Shown here one piece after another: positions 8,354 to 16,825 of a stretch of DNA of 64,000 nt (positions within the stretch are counted from its first letter, which is position 1; the number at the start of each line of letters is the position of its first letter). This DNA comes from Crenobacter cavernae. GTDB taxonomy: Bacteria > Pseudomonadota > Gammaproteobacteria > Burkholderiales > Chromobacteriaceae. The notes below the pieces were generated by a model, which was given only the letters and a program-made list of their open reading frames with translations, made no database searches and had not been told where the DNA came from. The DNA lies in contig NZ_CP031337.1 of the NCBI RefSeq assembly GCF_003355495.1, positions 124,001 to 188,000 of the forward strand, given 5' to 3'. Made by a program: the position numbers and the translations under genes.

Positions 8354-9172
8354 ATGACGAGCACGCTGACGGCCGCCGCGATCCAGATGGTCTCGGGCGA
8401 CGATTGCTCGGCCAACCTCAACGCCGCCGCGCGCCTCGTCGCCGAAGCGGCCGCGCGAGGCGCCGGCTTCGCCGCGCTGCCCGAGTACTTCTACCTGATG
8501 CCGGAGGACGAAACGGCGCGGCTAAGGTTGGCCGAGCCCTTCGGCGTCGGCCCGATCCAGACAAGCTTGGCCGGGCTCGCGCACGAATACGGCCTCTGGC
8601 TGTTAGCCGGCAGCGTACCGCTGCAAAGCAAGGATTCCGGAAAGTTCTACAACAGCAGCCTGTTGTTCGACCCTACAGGCCGCTGCGCGGCGCGCTACGA
8701 CAAGATCCACCTGTTCGGCTTCGACAACGGCATTGAACACTACCGGGAGGCCGACACGATGAGCGCCGGCGATACCGTCACAAGCGCCGATACGCCGTGG
8801 GGCGTCACGCGGCTATCGATCTGCTATGACCTGCGCTTTCCCGAGCTCTACCGCCAGGACCCGGCGCCGACGCTGATCACCGCGCCGGCCGCGTTCACCT
8901 ACACGACCGGCAAGGCGCACTGGGAACTGCTGCTGCGCGCGCGCGCGGTAGAAAACCTCGCCTTCGTCGTCGCGCCGGGCCAGGGCGGCGTCCACCCGGG
9001 CGGCAAGCGCACCTTCGGCCACAGCCTGATCGTCGATCCGTGGGGCGAAGTGCTCGCCTCTTGCGAAGACGGCGAAGGCATCGCGCTGGCCACGCTAGAT
9101 TTTTCGCGCCAGGCCGACTGGCGCGCCCGGCTGCCGGCGCTGCAACACCGCCGGCTCGGCCGAACCCCATAA
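8354..9172 (+). CDS. Nit-family carbon-nitrogen hydrolase (omega-amidase or deaminated-glutathione amidase)
   Basis: A 272-residue nitrilase-superfamily amidase. The catalytic triad is visible as Glu44 in ALPEYFY, Lys in RYDKIHLFG and Cys in LSICYDLRFPELYR. The Nit branch includes omega-amidase (Nit2, alpha-ketoglutaramate) and deaminated-glutathione amidase (Nit1/YbeM). The position 10 bases after a YbdL-type glutamine/methionine transaminase favours omega-amidase, but sequence alone does not decide. Cytoplasmic. Two DUS-like words (8407, 8528) encode SANL and RLAE inside it. Confidence 0.88.
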   Translation: MTSTLTAAAIQMVSGDDCSANLNAAARLVAEAAARGAGFAALPEYFYLMPEDETARLRLAEPFGVGPIQTSLAGLAHEYGLWLLAGSVPLQSKDSGKFYNSSLLFDPTGRCAARYDKIHLFGFDNGIEHYREADTMSAGDTVTSADTPWGVTRLSICYDLRFPELYRQDPAPTLITAPAAFTYTTGKAHWELLLRARAVENLAFVVAPGQGGVHPGGKRTFGHSLIVDPWGEVLASCEDGEGIALATLDFSRQADWRARLPALQHRRLGRTP

Positions 9173-9204
9173 CAAGACCAGCCAGTCCACCAGGAGAAAC
9201 CAGC

Positions 9205-9978
9205 ATGAACAAAACGCTACGTCTCGCCCTCGCCGTCCTCGCGCTGCCCTGTGCCGCACAGGCCGCCGAGCCGATCAAGATCGCCACCGACGCGACCTAC
9301 CCGCCGTTCGAATACATCGACGCCGCCGGCAAGCTCGCCGGCTTCGAGGTCGACCTCGCCAACGCGCTGTGCAAGGAAATGAACACGCCGTGCGAGGTCG
9401 TCAACCAGCCGTGGGACGGCCTGATTCCCGGCCTCTCGGTGAAGAAGTTCGACGCGATCATGGCGTCGATGAACATCACCGAAGAGCGCAAGAAGGCGGT
9501 CGACTTCAGCAAGGTCTACTACTTCATGCAGAACCGCTTCGTCGCCAGGAAAGCGGGCGCCGGCAAGGTCGACGCCGCGGCGATGAGGGGCAAGGCGATC
9601 GCGGTGCAGACCGGCACGCCGCAGGAACGCTTCGTCACACGCGAATTCGGCAAGAGCGCGACGATCAAGCGCTATGTGAACGCGCAGGACCCGATGCTCG
9701 AGCTGGCGTCCGGCCGCGTCGACTACACGTTCGGCAACACGGTGCAGCTGCAGAAGGGCTTCCTCGAAACGCAGAAGGGCCAAGGCTTCGAATTCGTCGG
9801 CCCGGTGTTCGACGGCCGCCGCGACAAGGTGCTCGGCGAGGGCGTTGCGGTCGCGCTGAGGAAGAACGACGCCGAGCTGAAGGCGCGCTTCGACAAGGCG
9901 ATCGACGCCGTCAAGCGGAAGGGCATCTTCCAGCAACTGCTGCAGAAGCACGGGCTGAAGGGGCTGCTCGAGGGCTGA
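9205..9978 (+). CDS. Periplasmic amino-acid-binding protein (ABC transporter family 3)
   Basis: A 257-residue substrate-binding protein with a signal peptide (residues 1-22, cut near AQAA). The mature protein starts EPIKIATDATYPPFEYID, the classical family-3 signature, and contains GFEVDLANALC, IMASMNITEERKK and DFSKVYY, as in lysine/arginine/ornithine and histidine binding proteins. It would deliver a polar amino acid to an inner-membrane ABC permease; no permease or ATPase gene is adjacent, so it must share one encoded elsewhere or act as a sensor. ATG at 9205 follows CAGGAGAAA. Co-oriented with the aminotransferase and amidase, 32 bases after the latter; ends at the terminator 10004-10038. 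Confidence 0.9.
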   Translation: MNKTLRLALAVLALPCAAQAAEPIKIATDATYPPFEYIDAAGKLAGFEVDLANALCKEMNTPCEVVNQPWDGLIPGLSVKKFDAIMASMNITEERKKAVDFSKVYYFMQNRFVARKAGAGKVDAAAMRGKAIAVQTGTPQERFVTREFGKSATIKRYVNAQDPMLELASGRVDYTFGNTVQLQKGFLETQKGQGFEFVGPVFDGRRDKVLGEGVAVALRKNDAELKARFDKAIDAVKRKGIFQQLLQKHGLKGLLEG

Positions 9979-10003
9979 TTGCCGTCCCGGCGCCTTCACG
10001 ACG

Positions 10004-10038
10004 AAGCTCGGCAACCCTGAAGGTTGGCCGAGCTTTTT
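10004..10038 (+). terminator. Terminator with a pair of the DUS-like word, one arm decayed
   Basis: The right arm is the exact GTTGGCCGAG (10023-10032), but the left arm has lost one C (CTCGGCAAC at 10007-10015), giving a bulged stem with T-run after it. It follows the binding-protein gene. Confidence 0.8.
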
Positions 10039-10058
10039 CATATGGTGGCGCCGGGCGC

Positions 10059-10085
10059 AAAAAAACCCGCCGGCGGCGGGTTTTT
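10059..10085 (-). terminator. Bidirectional terminator between binding protein and VOC gene
   Basis: CCCGCC and GGCGGG form a short GC stem with a GGC loop, flanked by five or more A on the left and five T on the right, so it can stop transcription from both strands. It lies downstream of the minus-strand VOC gene ending at 10103. Confidence 0.85.
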
Positions 10086-10102
10086 CATCGGCTTATGCTG
10101 CG

Positions 10103-10546
10103 TCAATGCGTGGGGCGGCCATTGAGCCTGAGCTTGGCCGCGAGCCAGGTGTGGTCGTAGCTGACGATCTCGAACGGGTTGCCGAACGGGTCGACGAAGG
10201 AAAGCGAGCAGAAGAAGCCGTGGTCGCGCACCGAGTCGCGCGCAATGGTTTCGCCCTTGTTGTCGCGCACGCGCTGACCGGCGAGCGAGTCGATCCACGC
10301 GAGGAAGTCCTGGCCACCGACCGAGAATGCCACCGTGCCCGGCACGTTGCCGGTGCCCGCCTCCTCGCCCAGCGCAAGACGCACGCTGCCGCTCGGGTTG
10401 GCCAGCATGGTAACGCCGTGGTCTTCCTGGATCGGGTGGTAGCGGGTATCGATCCCCATGCCGAGTACGCGCCCGTACCAGTCCAGCGCCACCTTGAGGT
10501 CGGCCACCCTGATGTGAATATGGTCGATCTTGCCGAGCGTGAGCAT
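10103..10546 (-). CDS. VOC (glyoxalase/dioxygenase fold) family protein
   Basis: A 147-residue single VOC-domain protein: IDHIHIRVADLKVALDWYGRVLGM at the N-terminus and FVDPFGNPFEIVSYD near the C-terminus contain the His and Glu positions that usually bind a metal ion. Family members include glyoxalase I, extradiol dioxygenases and fosfomycin-type resistance proteins; nothing in the sequence or neighbours tells the substrate. It lies downstream of uvrA on the same strand with about 110 bases between them. Confidence 0.82.
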   Translation of the reverse strand: MLTLGKIDHIHIRVADLKVALDWYGRVLGMGIDTRYHPIQEDHGVTMLANPSGSVRLALGEEAGTGNVPGTVAFSVGGQDFLAWIDSLAGQRVRDNKGETIARDSVRDHGFFCSLSFVDPFGNPFEIVSYDHTWLAAKLRLNGRPTH

Positions 10547-10657
10547 TACATCCTCATAAAATGTTCCGTCACCGGGTCTGCTGGTGGCGAAGGTTCCAAG
10601 CGCTATTGTGACAGGAAACCCCCGTCGGACACAGCACTCTTGCGTAATCTGCCCGCG

Positions 10658-13474
10658 TCAGCGCAGAAACGGTTTCAGGTAATGACCGGTATGGCTGGCC
10701 GGATGCGCGGCGATCGCCTCGGGCGTCCCCGCCACCAGTATCTGGCCGCCGCCGGCGCCGCCTTCCGGCCCCAGGTCGATCAGCCAGTCGGCGTTTTTGA
10801 TGACGTCCAGATTGTGCTCGATCACGACGACGGTATTGCCGTGTTCGCGCAGCCGGTGCAGCACCTTGAGCAACAGGTCGATGTCGTGGAAGTGCAGGCC
10901 GGTGGTCGGCTCGTCGAGGATGTAGAGCGTGCGACCGGTGTCGCGCTTGGACAGCTCGAGCGCCAGCTTCACGCGCTGCGCCTCGCCGCCCGACAGCGTG
11001 GTCGCGCTCTGGCCGAGACGGATGTAGCCGAGGCCGACGTCCATCAGCGTCGACAGCTTGCGCGCGAGGGTCGGCACCGCGCTGAAGAACTCGAGCGCCT
11101 GCTCGACGGTCATCTCGAGCACCTCGTGAATGCTCTTGCCCTTGTACTGCACCTCGAGCGTCTCGCGGTTGTAGCGCTTGCCGTGGCACACGTCGCACGG
11201 CACGTAGACGTCGGGCAGGAAGTGCATCTCGACCTTGATCACGCCGTCGCCCTGACACGCCTCGCAGCGCCCGCCCTTCACGTTGAAGCTGAAGCGACCG
11301 GGGCCGTAGCCGCGCTCGCGCGACAGCGGCACGCCGGAGAACAGCTCGCGGATCGGCGTAAACAACCCTGTGTAGGTCGCCGGGTTCGATCTGGGCGTCC
11401 TGCCGATCGGGCTCTGGTCGACGTTGATCACCTTGTCGAGCTGCTCCAGCCCTTCGATCTCGTCATACGGCGCCGGCTCCCCGCTCGCGCCGTTCAGGTC
11501 GCGCGCGGCGATCTTGTACAGCGTGTCGTTGATCAGCGTCGACTTGCCCGAGCCGGACACGCCGGTGATGCCCACCAGCATGCCGATCGGCAATTCGAGC
11601 GTGACATTTTTAAGGTTGTTGCCGGTCGCGCCCCTGAGCGTGAGCACGCGCTCCGGGTCGACGTCGCGGCGCCCGCCCGGCATCGCGATCGTGCGACGGC
11701 CGGACAGGAAGTCGCCGGTCACCGAGTTGCTCGCCGCCTCGATATCGGCCGGCGTCCCCGCCACCAGCACCTCGCCGCCGTGCTCGCCGGCGCCCGGCCC
11801 CATGTCGACCACGTAGTCGGCGGCGCGGATCGCGTCCTCGTCGTGCTCGACGACGATCACGCTGTTGCCCAGATCCCTCAGCCGCATCAGCGTGCCGAGC
11901 AGCCGGTCGTTGTCGCGCTGGTGCAGGCCGATACTCGGCTCGTCGAGCACGTACATCACGCCGGTAAGCCCCGAGCCGATCTGGCTCGCCAGCCGGATGC
12001 GCTGCGCCTCGCCGCCGGACAGCGTGTCGGCCGAGCGCGACAGATTCAAATAGTCGAGGCCGACGTTGTTCAGGAAGGACAGCCGCTCGCGGATCTCCTT
12101 GACGATCTTCTCGGCGACCGCCTGCTTCTGGCCGGTGAACTCGAGCGTATCGAAGAAGGCGTAGGCGTTCTTCAGCGGCAGCTGGTTCAGTTCGTGCAGC
12201 GTCTTGTCGGCGACCAGCACGTGGCGCGCCTCGCGACGCAGGCGCGAACCGTCGCAGCTCGGACAGCACTGGTTGTTCTGGTACTTGGCCAGTTCCTCGC
12301 GCACCGCCGACGAGTCGGTCTCGCGGTAGCGGCGCTCGAGGTTGGGGATGATGCCCTCGAAGGCGTGGCTGCGCGTAAAGCGCGTGCCCTTCTCCGACAG
12401 ATAGGAGAAGTCGATCGCGTCGCGACCCGAGCCGTGCAGCACCACGTACTGCACCTTTTCCGGCAGATCCTCGAACGGCAGTTCGAGCGCGAAGCCGTAA
12501 TGCTCGGCCAAGCCTTGCAACATCTGGTAGTAGAACTGGTTGCGCTTGTCCCAGCCCTTGATCGCGCCGGACGCCAGGCTCAGCTCCGGGTGCGCGACGA
12601 CGCGCTTCGGGTCGAAGAAGGTGATCTCGCCGAGGCCGTCGCACTTCGGACAGGCACCCATCGGGTTGTTGAAACTGAACAGCCGCGGCTCGAGCTCGGG
12701 CAGGCTGTACGAGCAGACCGGGCACGCGAACTTGGCCGAGAACCAGTGTTCCTGGCCGGAGTCCATCTCGACCGCGATCGCGCGGCCCTCGGCGTGACGC
12801 AAGGCGGTCTCGAAACTCTCGGCCAACCTCTGCTTCATGTCCTCGCGCACCTTGAGGCGGTCGATGACCACCTCGACGGTGTGCTTCTTGTTCTTGTCGA
12901 GTTTGGGCACGTCGTCGAGCTCGACTACCTCGCCGTCGATGCGCACGCGCACGAAGCCCTGCGCGCGCAGTTCTTCGAACAGGTCGAGGTTCTCGCCCTT
13001 GCGGCCCATGATCACCGGCGCGAGGATCATCACGCGGCTCTCCTCGGGCAACGCCAGCACGTGGTCGACCATCTGGCTCACCGTCTGCGACGACAGCGGC
13101 ACGTTGTGGTCCGGGCAATGCGGGTCGCCGATGCGCGCGAACAGCAGCCGCAGGTAGTCGTGGATCTCGGTGACGGTACCGACGGTCGAGCGTGGGTTGT
13201 GGCTGGTCGCCTTCTGCTCGATCGAGATCGCCGGAGAGAGGCCCTCGATCAGGTCGACGTCGGGCTTTTCCATCAGTTGCAGGAACTGGCGCGCGTAGGC
13301 CGACAGGCTTTCCACGTAGCGGCGCTGACCTTCCGCGTAGAGCGTATCGAACGCCAGCGACGATTTGCCCGAGCCGGACAGGCCGGTGATCACCACGAGG
13401 CGGTGTCTGGGCAGGTCGAGATTGACGTTCTTCAGGTTGTGGGTCCGGGCGCCCCGGATGCGGATCAAGTCCAT
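10658..13474 (-). CDS. uvrA: Excinuclease ABC subunit A
   Basis: A 938-residue DNA-damage-recognition ATPase of nucleotide excision repair, full length. It has two ABC ATPase halves (Walker A GLSGSGKSSLAFDT near the N-terminus and GVSGSGKSTLINDTL in the second half, each with an SGGEAQR signature) and zinc-binding cysteines (CPVC..., CPKC and CEACQGDGV). UvrA dimers load UvrB onto lesions in the cytoplasm. It is divergent from the MFS gene at 13672, with ssb beyond, a gene order common in Betaproteobacteria. Three DUS-like words (12503, 12732, 12818) lie in it. I looked for a LexA box upstream and found no convincing one. Confidence 0.97.
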   Translation of the reverse strand: MDLIRIRGARTHNLKNVNLDLPRHRLVVITGLSGSGKSSLAFDTLYAEGQRRYVESLSAYARQFLQLMEKPDVDLIEGLSPAISIEQKATSHNPRSTVGTVTEIHDYLRLLFARIGDPHCPDHNVPLSSQTVSQMVDHVLALPEESRVMILAPVIMGRKGENLDLFEELRAQGFVRVRIDGEVVELDDVPKLDKNKKHTVEVVIDRLKVREDMKQRLAESFETALRHAEGRAIAVEMDSGQEHWFSAKFACPVCSYSLPELEPRLFSFNNPMGACPKCDGLGEITFFDPKRVVAHPELSLASGAIKGWDKRNQFYYQMLQGLAEHYGFALELPFEDLPEKVQYVVLHGSGRDAIDFSYLSEKGTRFTRSHAFEGIIPNLERRYRETDSSAVREELAKYQNNQCCPSCDGSRLRREARHVLVADKTLHELNQLPLKNAYAFFDTLEFTGQKQAVAEKIVKEIRERLSFLNNVGLDYLNLSRSADTLSGGEAQRIRLASQIGSGLTGVMYVLDEPSIGLHQRDNDRLLGTLMRLRDLGNSVIVVEHDEDAIRAADYVVDMGPGAGEHGGEVLVAGTPADIEAASNSVTGDFLSGRRTIAMPGGRRDVDPERVLTLRGATGNNLKNVTLELPIGMLVGITGVSGSGKSTLINDTLYKIAARDLNGASGEPAPYDEIEGLEQLDKVINVDQSPIGRTPRSNPATYTGLFTPIRELFSGVPLSRERGYGPGRFSFNVKGGRCEACQGDGVIKVEMHFLPDVYVPCDVCHGKRYNRETLEVQYKGKSIHEVLEMTVEQALEFFSAVPTLARKLSTLMDVGLGYIRLGQSATTLSGGEAQRVKLALELSKRDTGRTLYILDEPTTGLHFHDIDLLLKVLHRLREHGNTVVVIEHNLDVIKNADWLIDLGPEGGAGGGQILVAGTPEAIAAHPASHTGHYLKPFLR

Positions 13475-13505
13475 GCCAACTCGCGGTTAATCGGGAGAAC
13501 CTGTT

Positions 13506-13511
13506 ACTATA
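13506..13511 (-). promoter_or_regulatory. Possible -10 element for uvrA
   Basis: TATAGT on the minus strand about 32 bases before the uvrA ATG is a fair -10 box, but the -35 region is GC-rich and weak. Low confidence. Confidence 0.3.
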
Positions 13512-13671
13512 CCCGAGTTGCGACGCCCCCCTCCAGCCAGTAACGGGCCGTTACCGGCCGGACGCCCGACACGGCCCGTTTGCACGCAAAAATAACGCGT
13601 CCCGACCGTCCCGCCCACCGCTCGCGGGCCGGCCCGATCGCACGATTTCCCCATCCTAGACTTACGATTCC

Positions 13672-15030
13672 ATGACACCGCTTGAACTGCGCGCCAGCCT
13701 CGGCCTTGCCGGGGTGTACGCCCTGCGGATGCTCGGCATGTTCCTGATCCTGCCGGTGTTCGCGCTCTACGCCCAGACCCTGCCGGGCACCCACAGCCAT
13801 ACCGCCATCGGTTTCGCGCTCGGCGCCTACGGGCTGACGCAGGCCTTCCTGCAACTCCCGCTGGGCATGCTGTCCGACCACGTCGGCCGCAAGAAGGTCA
13901 TCTACGGCGGCCTGCTGGTGTTCGCCGCCGGCAGTTTCATCGCCGCCTGGGCACCGACCATAGAATGGCTGACCTTCGGCCGCGTGATCCAGGGCGCCGG
14001 CGCGATCTCGGCCGCGGTCACCGCGCTGTTGGCCGATCTCACGAGCGAGGAGAACCGCACCAAGGCGATGGCGATGATAGGCATGAGCATCGGCACCACC
14101 TTCGCCGCGAGCCTGGTGCTCGGCCCGCTCTTGGCGCGCTATATCGGCGTCGACGGCATCTTCGTGTTGACCGGCGTGCTGACGATCGCCGCGCTGGTCG
14201 GCGTGAAATACCTGATCCCCGACCCGGCCGTGTCGCGCTTTCATTCCGACGCCGAAACCAACACCCAGCGCCTGCCGGCCGTGCTGAAACACCCGCAACT
14301 GCTGCGGCTGAACTTCGGCATCTTCGCGCTGCACGCGGCGCAGATGTCGATGTTCGTCGTGCTGCCGTTCGCCTTGATCGCGCACGGCCTCGACAAGGCG
14401 CACCACTGGGAGGTTTACCTGCCGGTGGTGATCGTCGGCTTCTTCCTGATGGTGCCGGCGATCATCTACGGCGAGAAAAAGGGCAAGCTGAAGACGGTGT
14501 TCGTCGGGGCGGTCGCGCTGATGACCGCCGCGCAACTCGGCATGGCGCTGGCGCTCGATTCGTTCTGGCTGATCGTGCTGTGGCTGACGCTCTACTTCAT
14601 CGCCTTCAATATCCTGGAGGCGAGCCTGCCGTCGCTGATCTCCAAGATCGCGCCGGCCGATTCCAAGGGCACCGCCATGGGCGTGTATAATACTGCCCAA
14701 TCGTTCGGCCTCTTCATCGGCGCCGCAGCCGGCGGCTGGCTGTACAGCCGCTACGGCACGGGTGGCGCTTTCGGCTTCGCCGCAGCGCTGATGCTCGCCT
14801 GGCTCTTGCTCGCGATCACCATGCGCGCGCCGGAACGGGTCAAGACCCAGATGTTCCATATCGGCGAAGCCTGGCGTGGCGACGCCGGCGCGCTGTCGAC
14901 GCGCCTCGCGGCGCTCGCCGGCGTCAAAGAGGCCGTGGTATTGCTTGACGAACGCGTGGCCTACCTTAAAGTATCCCAGCAGCATTGGGACGAAGCCGCC
15001 GTGCAACAACTCATTCAGGAGACCCATTGA
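13672..15030 (+). CDS. MFS transporter, YajR-like
   Basis: A 452-residue major facilitator protein of the inner membrane with about twelve hydrophobic segments over residues 10-395; the loop between helices 2 and 3 carries SDHVGRKKVIYGG and helix 4 FGRVIQGAGAISAAV, the motif A and B positions of drug-proton antiporters. After residue 400 a soluble tail (GVKEAVVLLDERVAYLKVS) resembles the ferredoxin-like domain at the end of E. coli YajR. Substrate unknown. The stop codon is directly followed by the ssb ATG, so the two genes are almost certainly co-transcribed, as in many Neisseriales relatives. Confidence 0.88.
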   Translation: MTPLELRASLGLAGVYALRMLGMFLILPVFALYAQTLPGTHSHTAIGFALGAYGLTQAFLQLPLGMLSDHVGRKKVIYGGLLVFAAGSFIAAWAPTIEWLTFGRVIQGAGAISAAVTALLADLTSEENRTKAMAMIGMSIGTTFAASLVLGPLLARYIGVDGIFVLTGVLTIAALVGVKYLIPDPAVSRFHSDAETNTQRLPAVLKHPQLLRLNFGIFALHAAQMSMFVVLPFALIAHGLDKAHHWEVYLPVVIVGFFLMVPAIIYGEKKGKLKTVFVGAVALMTAAQLGMALALDSFWLIVLWLTLYFIAFNILEASLPSLISKIAPADSKGTAMGVYNTAQSFGLFIGAAAGGWLYSRYGTGGAFGFAAALMLAWLLLAITMRAPERVKTQMFHIGEAWRGDAGALSTRLAALAGVKEAVVLLDERVAYLKVSQQHWDEAAVQQLIQETH

Positions 15031-15534
15031 ATGTCAGTCAACAAGGTCATTCTCGTCGGCAACCTTGGCCGCGACCCGGAAGTCCGCTACATGCCGAACG
15101 GCGACGCGGTAGCCAATTTCTCCATCGCCACTAGCGAGAACTGGAAAGACAAGAACGGTCAGCGTCAGGAGCGGACCGAATGGCATAACATCACGATGTA
15201 CCGCAAGTTGGCTGAGATTGCCGGCCAGTACCTGAAGAAGGGCCGGACCGTTTACATCGAAGGCCGTATCCAGTCGCGTAAATACACCGGCAAGGACGGC
15301 GCAGAACGCACCGCCTACGAAATCATCGCCGACCAGATGCAGATGGTCGGAGGGCGCGATGGCGGCGGTAGCAGCGCCGGCGCTCCGATGGACGACGACG
15401 GCTACGGCGCTCCGCAAGGCGGCAGCCGTATGCGCGACGACTCGGCACCGGCAGCCCCACCGGCCGCACCGCGTCGCATGGAGCCTAAGCCGGCGGCCAA
15501 GTTCGACGACATGGACGACGATATTCCGTTCTGA
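15031..15534 (+). CDS. ssb: Single-stranded DNA-binding protein
   Basis: A 167-residue SSB. The OB-fold covers residues 1-110 (MSVNKVILVGNLGRDPEVR, TSENWKDKNG, TEWHN, EGRIQSRKY), followed by a Gly/Pro/Ala-rich linker and the acidic tip DMDDDIPF that docks repair and replication partners. It coats single-stranded DNA in replication, repair and recombination, and in naturally competent cells it also protects incoming DNA. Begins immediately after the MFS stop codon. Terminated by the strong hairpin at 15566-15610. Confidence 0.97.
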   Translation: MSVNKVILVGNLGRDPEVRYMPNGDAVANFSIATSENWKDKNGQRQERTEWHNITMYRKLAEIAGQYLKKGRTVYIEGRIQSRKYTGKDGAERTAYEIIADQMQMVGGRDGGGSSAGAPMDDDGYGAPQGGSRMRDDSAPAAPPAAPRRMEPKPAAKFDDMDDDIPF

Positions 15535-15565
15535 CCCGGCAAAAACGTACGGATTCGTCCGGCTC

Positions 15566-15610
15566 AAAAGAACACGGCGAGAAGGTTTCCCTTCTCGCCG
15601 TGTTCTTTTT
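15566..15610 (+). terminator. Strong bidirectional terminator after ssb
   Basis: A perfect 20-base-pair stem (15566-15585 with 15590-15609) around a TTTC loop, followed by T. The A-rich left edge would also serve the convergent gene ending at 15632. Confidence 0.93.
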
Positions 15611-15631
15611 CTACCCTATCTGCAGACCGCT

Positions 15632-16762
15632 CTACACCCCCCCGGATTCGGAACGCCCCCGAGTACGATTTCCACCTCCCATCAACAACAAGCGAGGAAC
15701 CTTGAAGCGCACCATCGCGCGGTAAAGCCATAAGTAGGCAAGCACAAAAACCCCAACCAGAATCTGTAGCCACAAAGTGTTTTGCCAGAGCATCACGGCG
15801 GGGAAAACGCTCAAAGAGCAGAGCACCCACAGATAAGGCGAGGTCAGCGAGTTCCTGACCATTTTGAGCTCGGCCAACTTGGTACCCACCGCAAAACGCA
15901 CGACGCGCTTGTGGATGAGCATATGCAGATGCACCGCATCGGGCATGCCCGGGGACATGCCACGGATGACCTTCTTGCGGTAAACGGAGAACAGCGTCTC
16001 GAAGACCGGATAGACCACCAGCAACAAGGGAAACCATGCTGAAACCTGCGGATTGCGCATCACCAGCAGAACGGACAACTCTCCGATCATGAAGCCCTTG
16101 AAGTAAGCGCCCCCGTCACCGAGGAAGATCATGCCTCGCGGCCAGTTCCAGACCATGAAACCCAGCGACCCGCCCACCATCGCGATCGCGGTATTCCAGA
16201 CCAGCGCATCGCCGACCTGGTAGCCGACGTAACCCAGCGCAGCGAGAATCAGCACACAGACCATTGCCGCCAGACCATTGTAACCATCGATGATATTGAC
16301 CGCATTCGCGACGCCGCCGACCGCCACGGCCGTCAGAGCCAGCGCAACCGGCCAATAGGCGAGCAGCGGGTCGATCCACGGCAAGTCGAGGCGGCTCAGA
16401 AGCGCGCCGAACAGCAGGTAGGCAAGCACCGCCGAGAAGCAGGTCAATCCCAGCCTTAACCCTACCCCGACCTTTTTTGTCACGTCCTCCATCAGGCCGC
16501 CGATGAAGGCCGGCATCCCCGCCACCATCAGCAAAGCCATCGACTCCGCCAGTTTGATATCCCGAAACGCAAGAAGGCCCACTGCAGCCAGCATAGCTAA
16601 CATGATCGGCACCCCGCCGATGCGCGGCACGGGATGGACATGATATTTCTGCGCGCCCTTGGTGACATGGTCGCCACTCAGGTGAAGATGAAGGTGATCA
16701 AAATGGATTAGAAGCAACGTAAAGCCAAAAGCAATGAAAAAAGAAAGGATCAAAACCTGCAT
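15632..16762 (-). CDS. Polyprenyl-phosphate sugar-1-phosphate transferase (WecA/MraY family)
   Basis: A 376-residue inner-membrane enzyme with about ten hydrophobic segments. Family motifs are in place: VTKGAQKYHVHPVPRIGGVP near the N-terminus, GLMEDVTKK (first acidic motif), NAVNIIDGYNGLA, GMIFLGDGGAYFKGF and HLHMLIHKR (the conserved His motif). Such enzymes attach a sugar-1-phosphate, often GlcNAc-1-P, to undecaprenyl phosphate to begin O-antigen, common-antigen or capsule chains; MraY is separate and belongs to the cell-wall cluster. It stands alone, convergent with ssb; the rhamnose operon at 1-4.4 kb could supply a sugar for the same polymer (inference). AT content is a little higher than in its neighbours. 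One DUS-like word at 15869. Confidence 0.88.
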   Translation of the reverse strand: MQVLILSFFIAFGFTLLLIHFDHLHLHLSGDHVTKGAQKYHVHPVPRIGGVPIMLAMLAAVGLLAFRDIKLAESMALLMVAGMPAFIGGLMEDVTKKVGVGLRLGLTCFSAVLAYLLFGALLSRLDLPWIDPLLAYWPVALALTAVAVGGVANAVNIIDGYNGLAAMVCVLILAALGYVGYQVGDALVWNTAIAMVGGSLGFMVWNWPRGMIFLGDGGAYFKGFMIGELSVLLVMRNPQVSAWFPLLLVVYPVFETLFSVYRKKVIRGMSPGMPDAVHLHMLIHKRVVRFAVGTKLAELKMVRNSLTSPYLWVLCSLSVFPAVMLWQNTLWLQILVGVFVLAYLWLYRAMVRFKVPRLLLMGGGNRTRGRSESGGV

Positions 16763-16825
16763 GTTTCACACTCTAATTTTGTGGCCATCAATCCAGCTCG
16801 GGACGACCGCATGGGTTACATAGGG

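Noticed and set aside
13495..13520. Possible LexA (SOS) box upstream of uvrA
   Set aside because: CTGT is present but the second half does not match ACAG at the right distance.
10106..13543. Very long open frame (over 1100 codons) on the plus strand opposite uvrA
   Set aside because: It is the antisense shadow of uvrA in high-GC DNA; no family similarity and Arg/His/Val-rich shadow composition.
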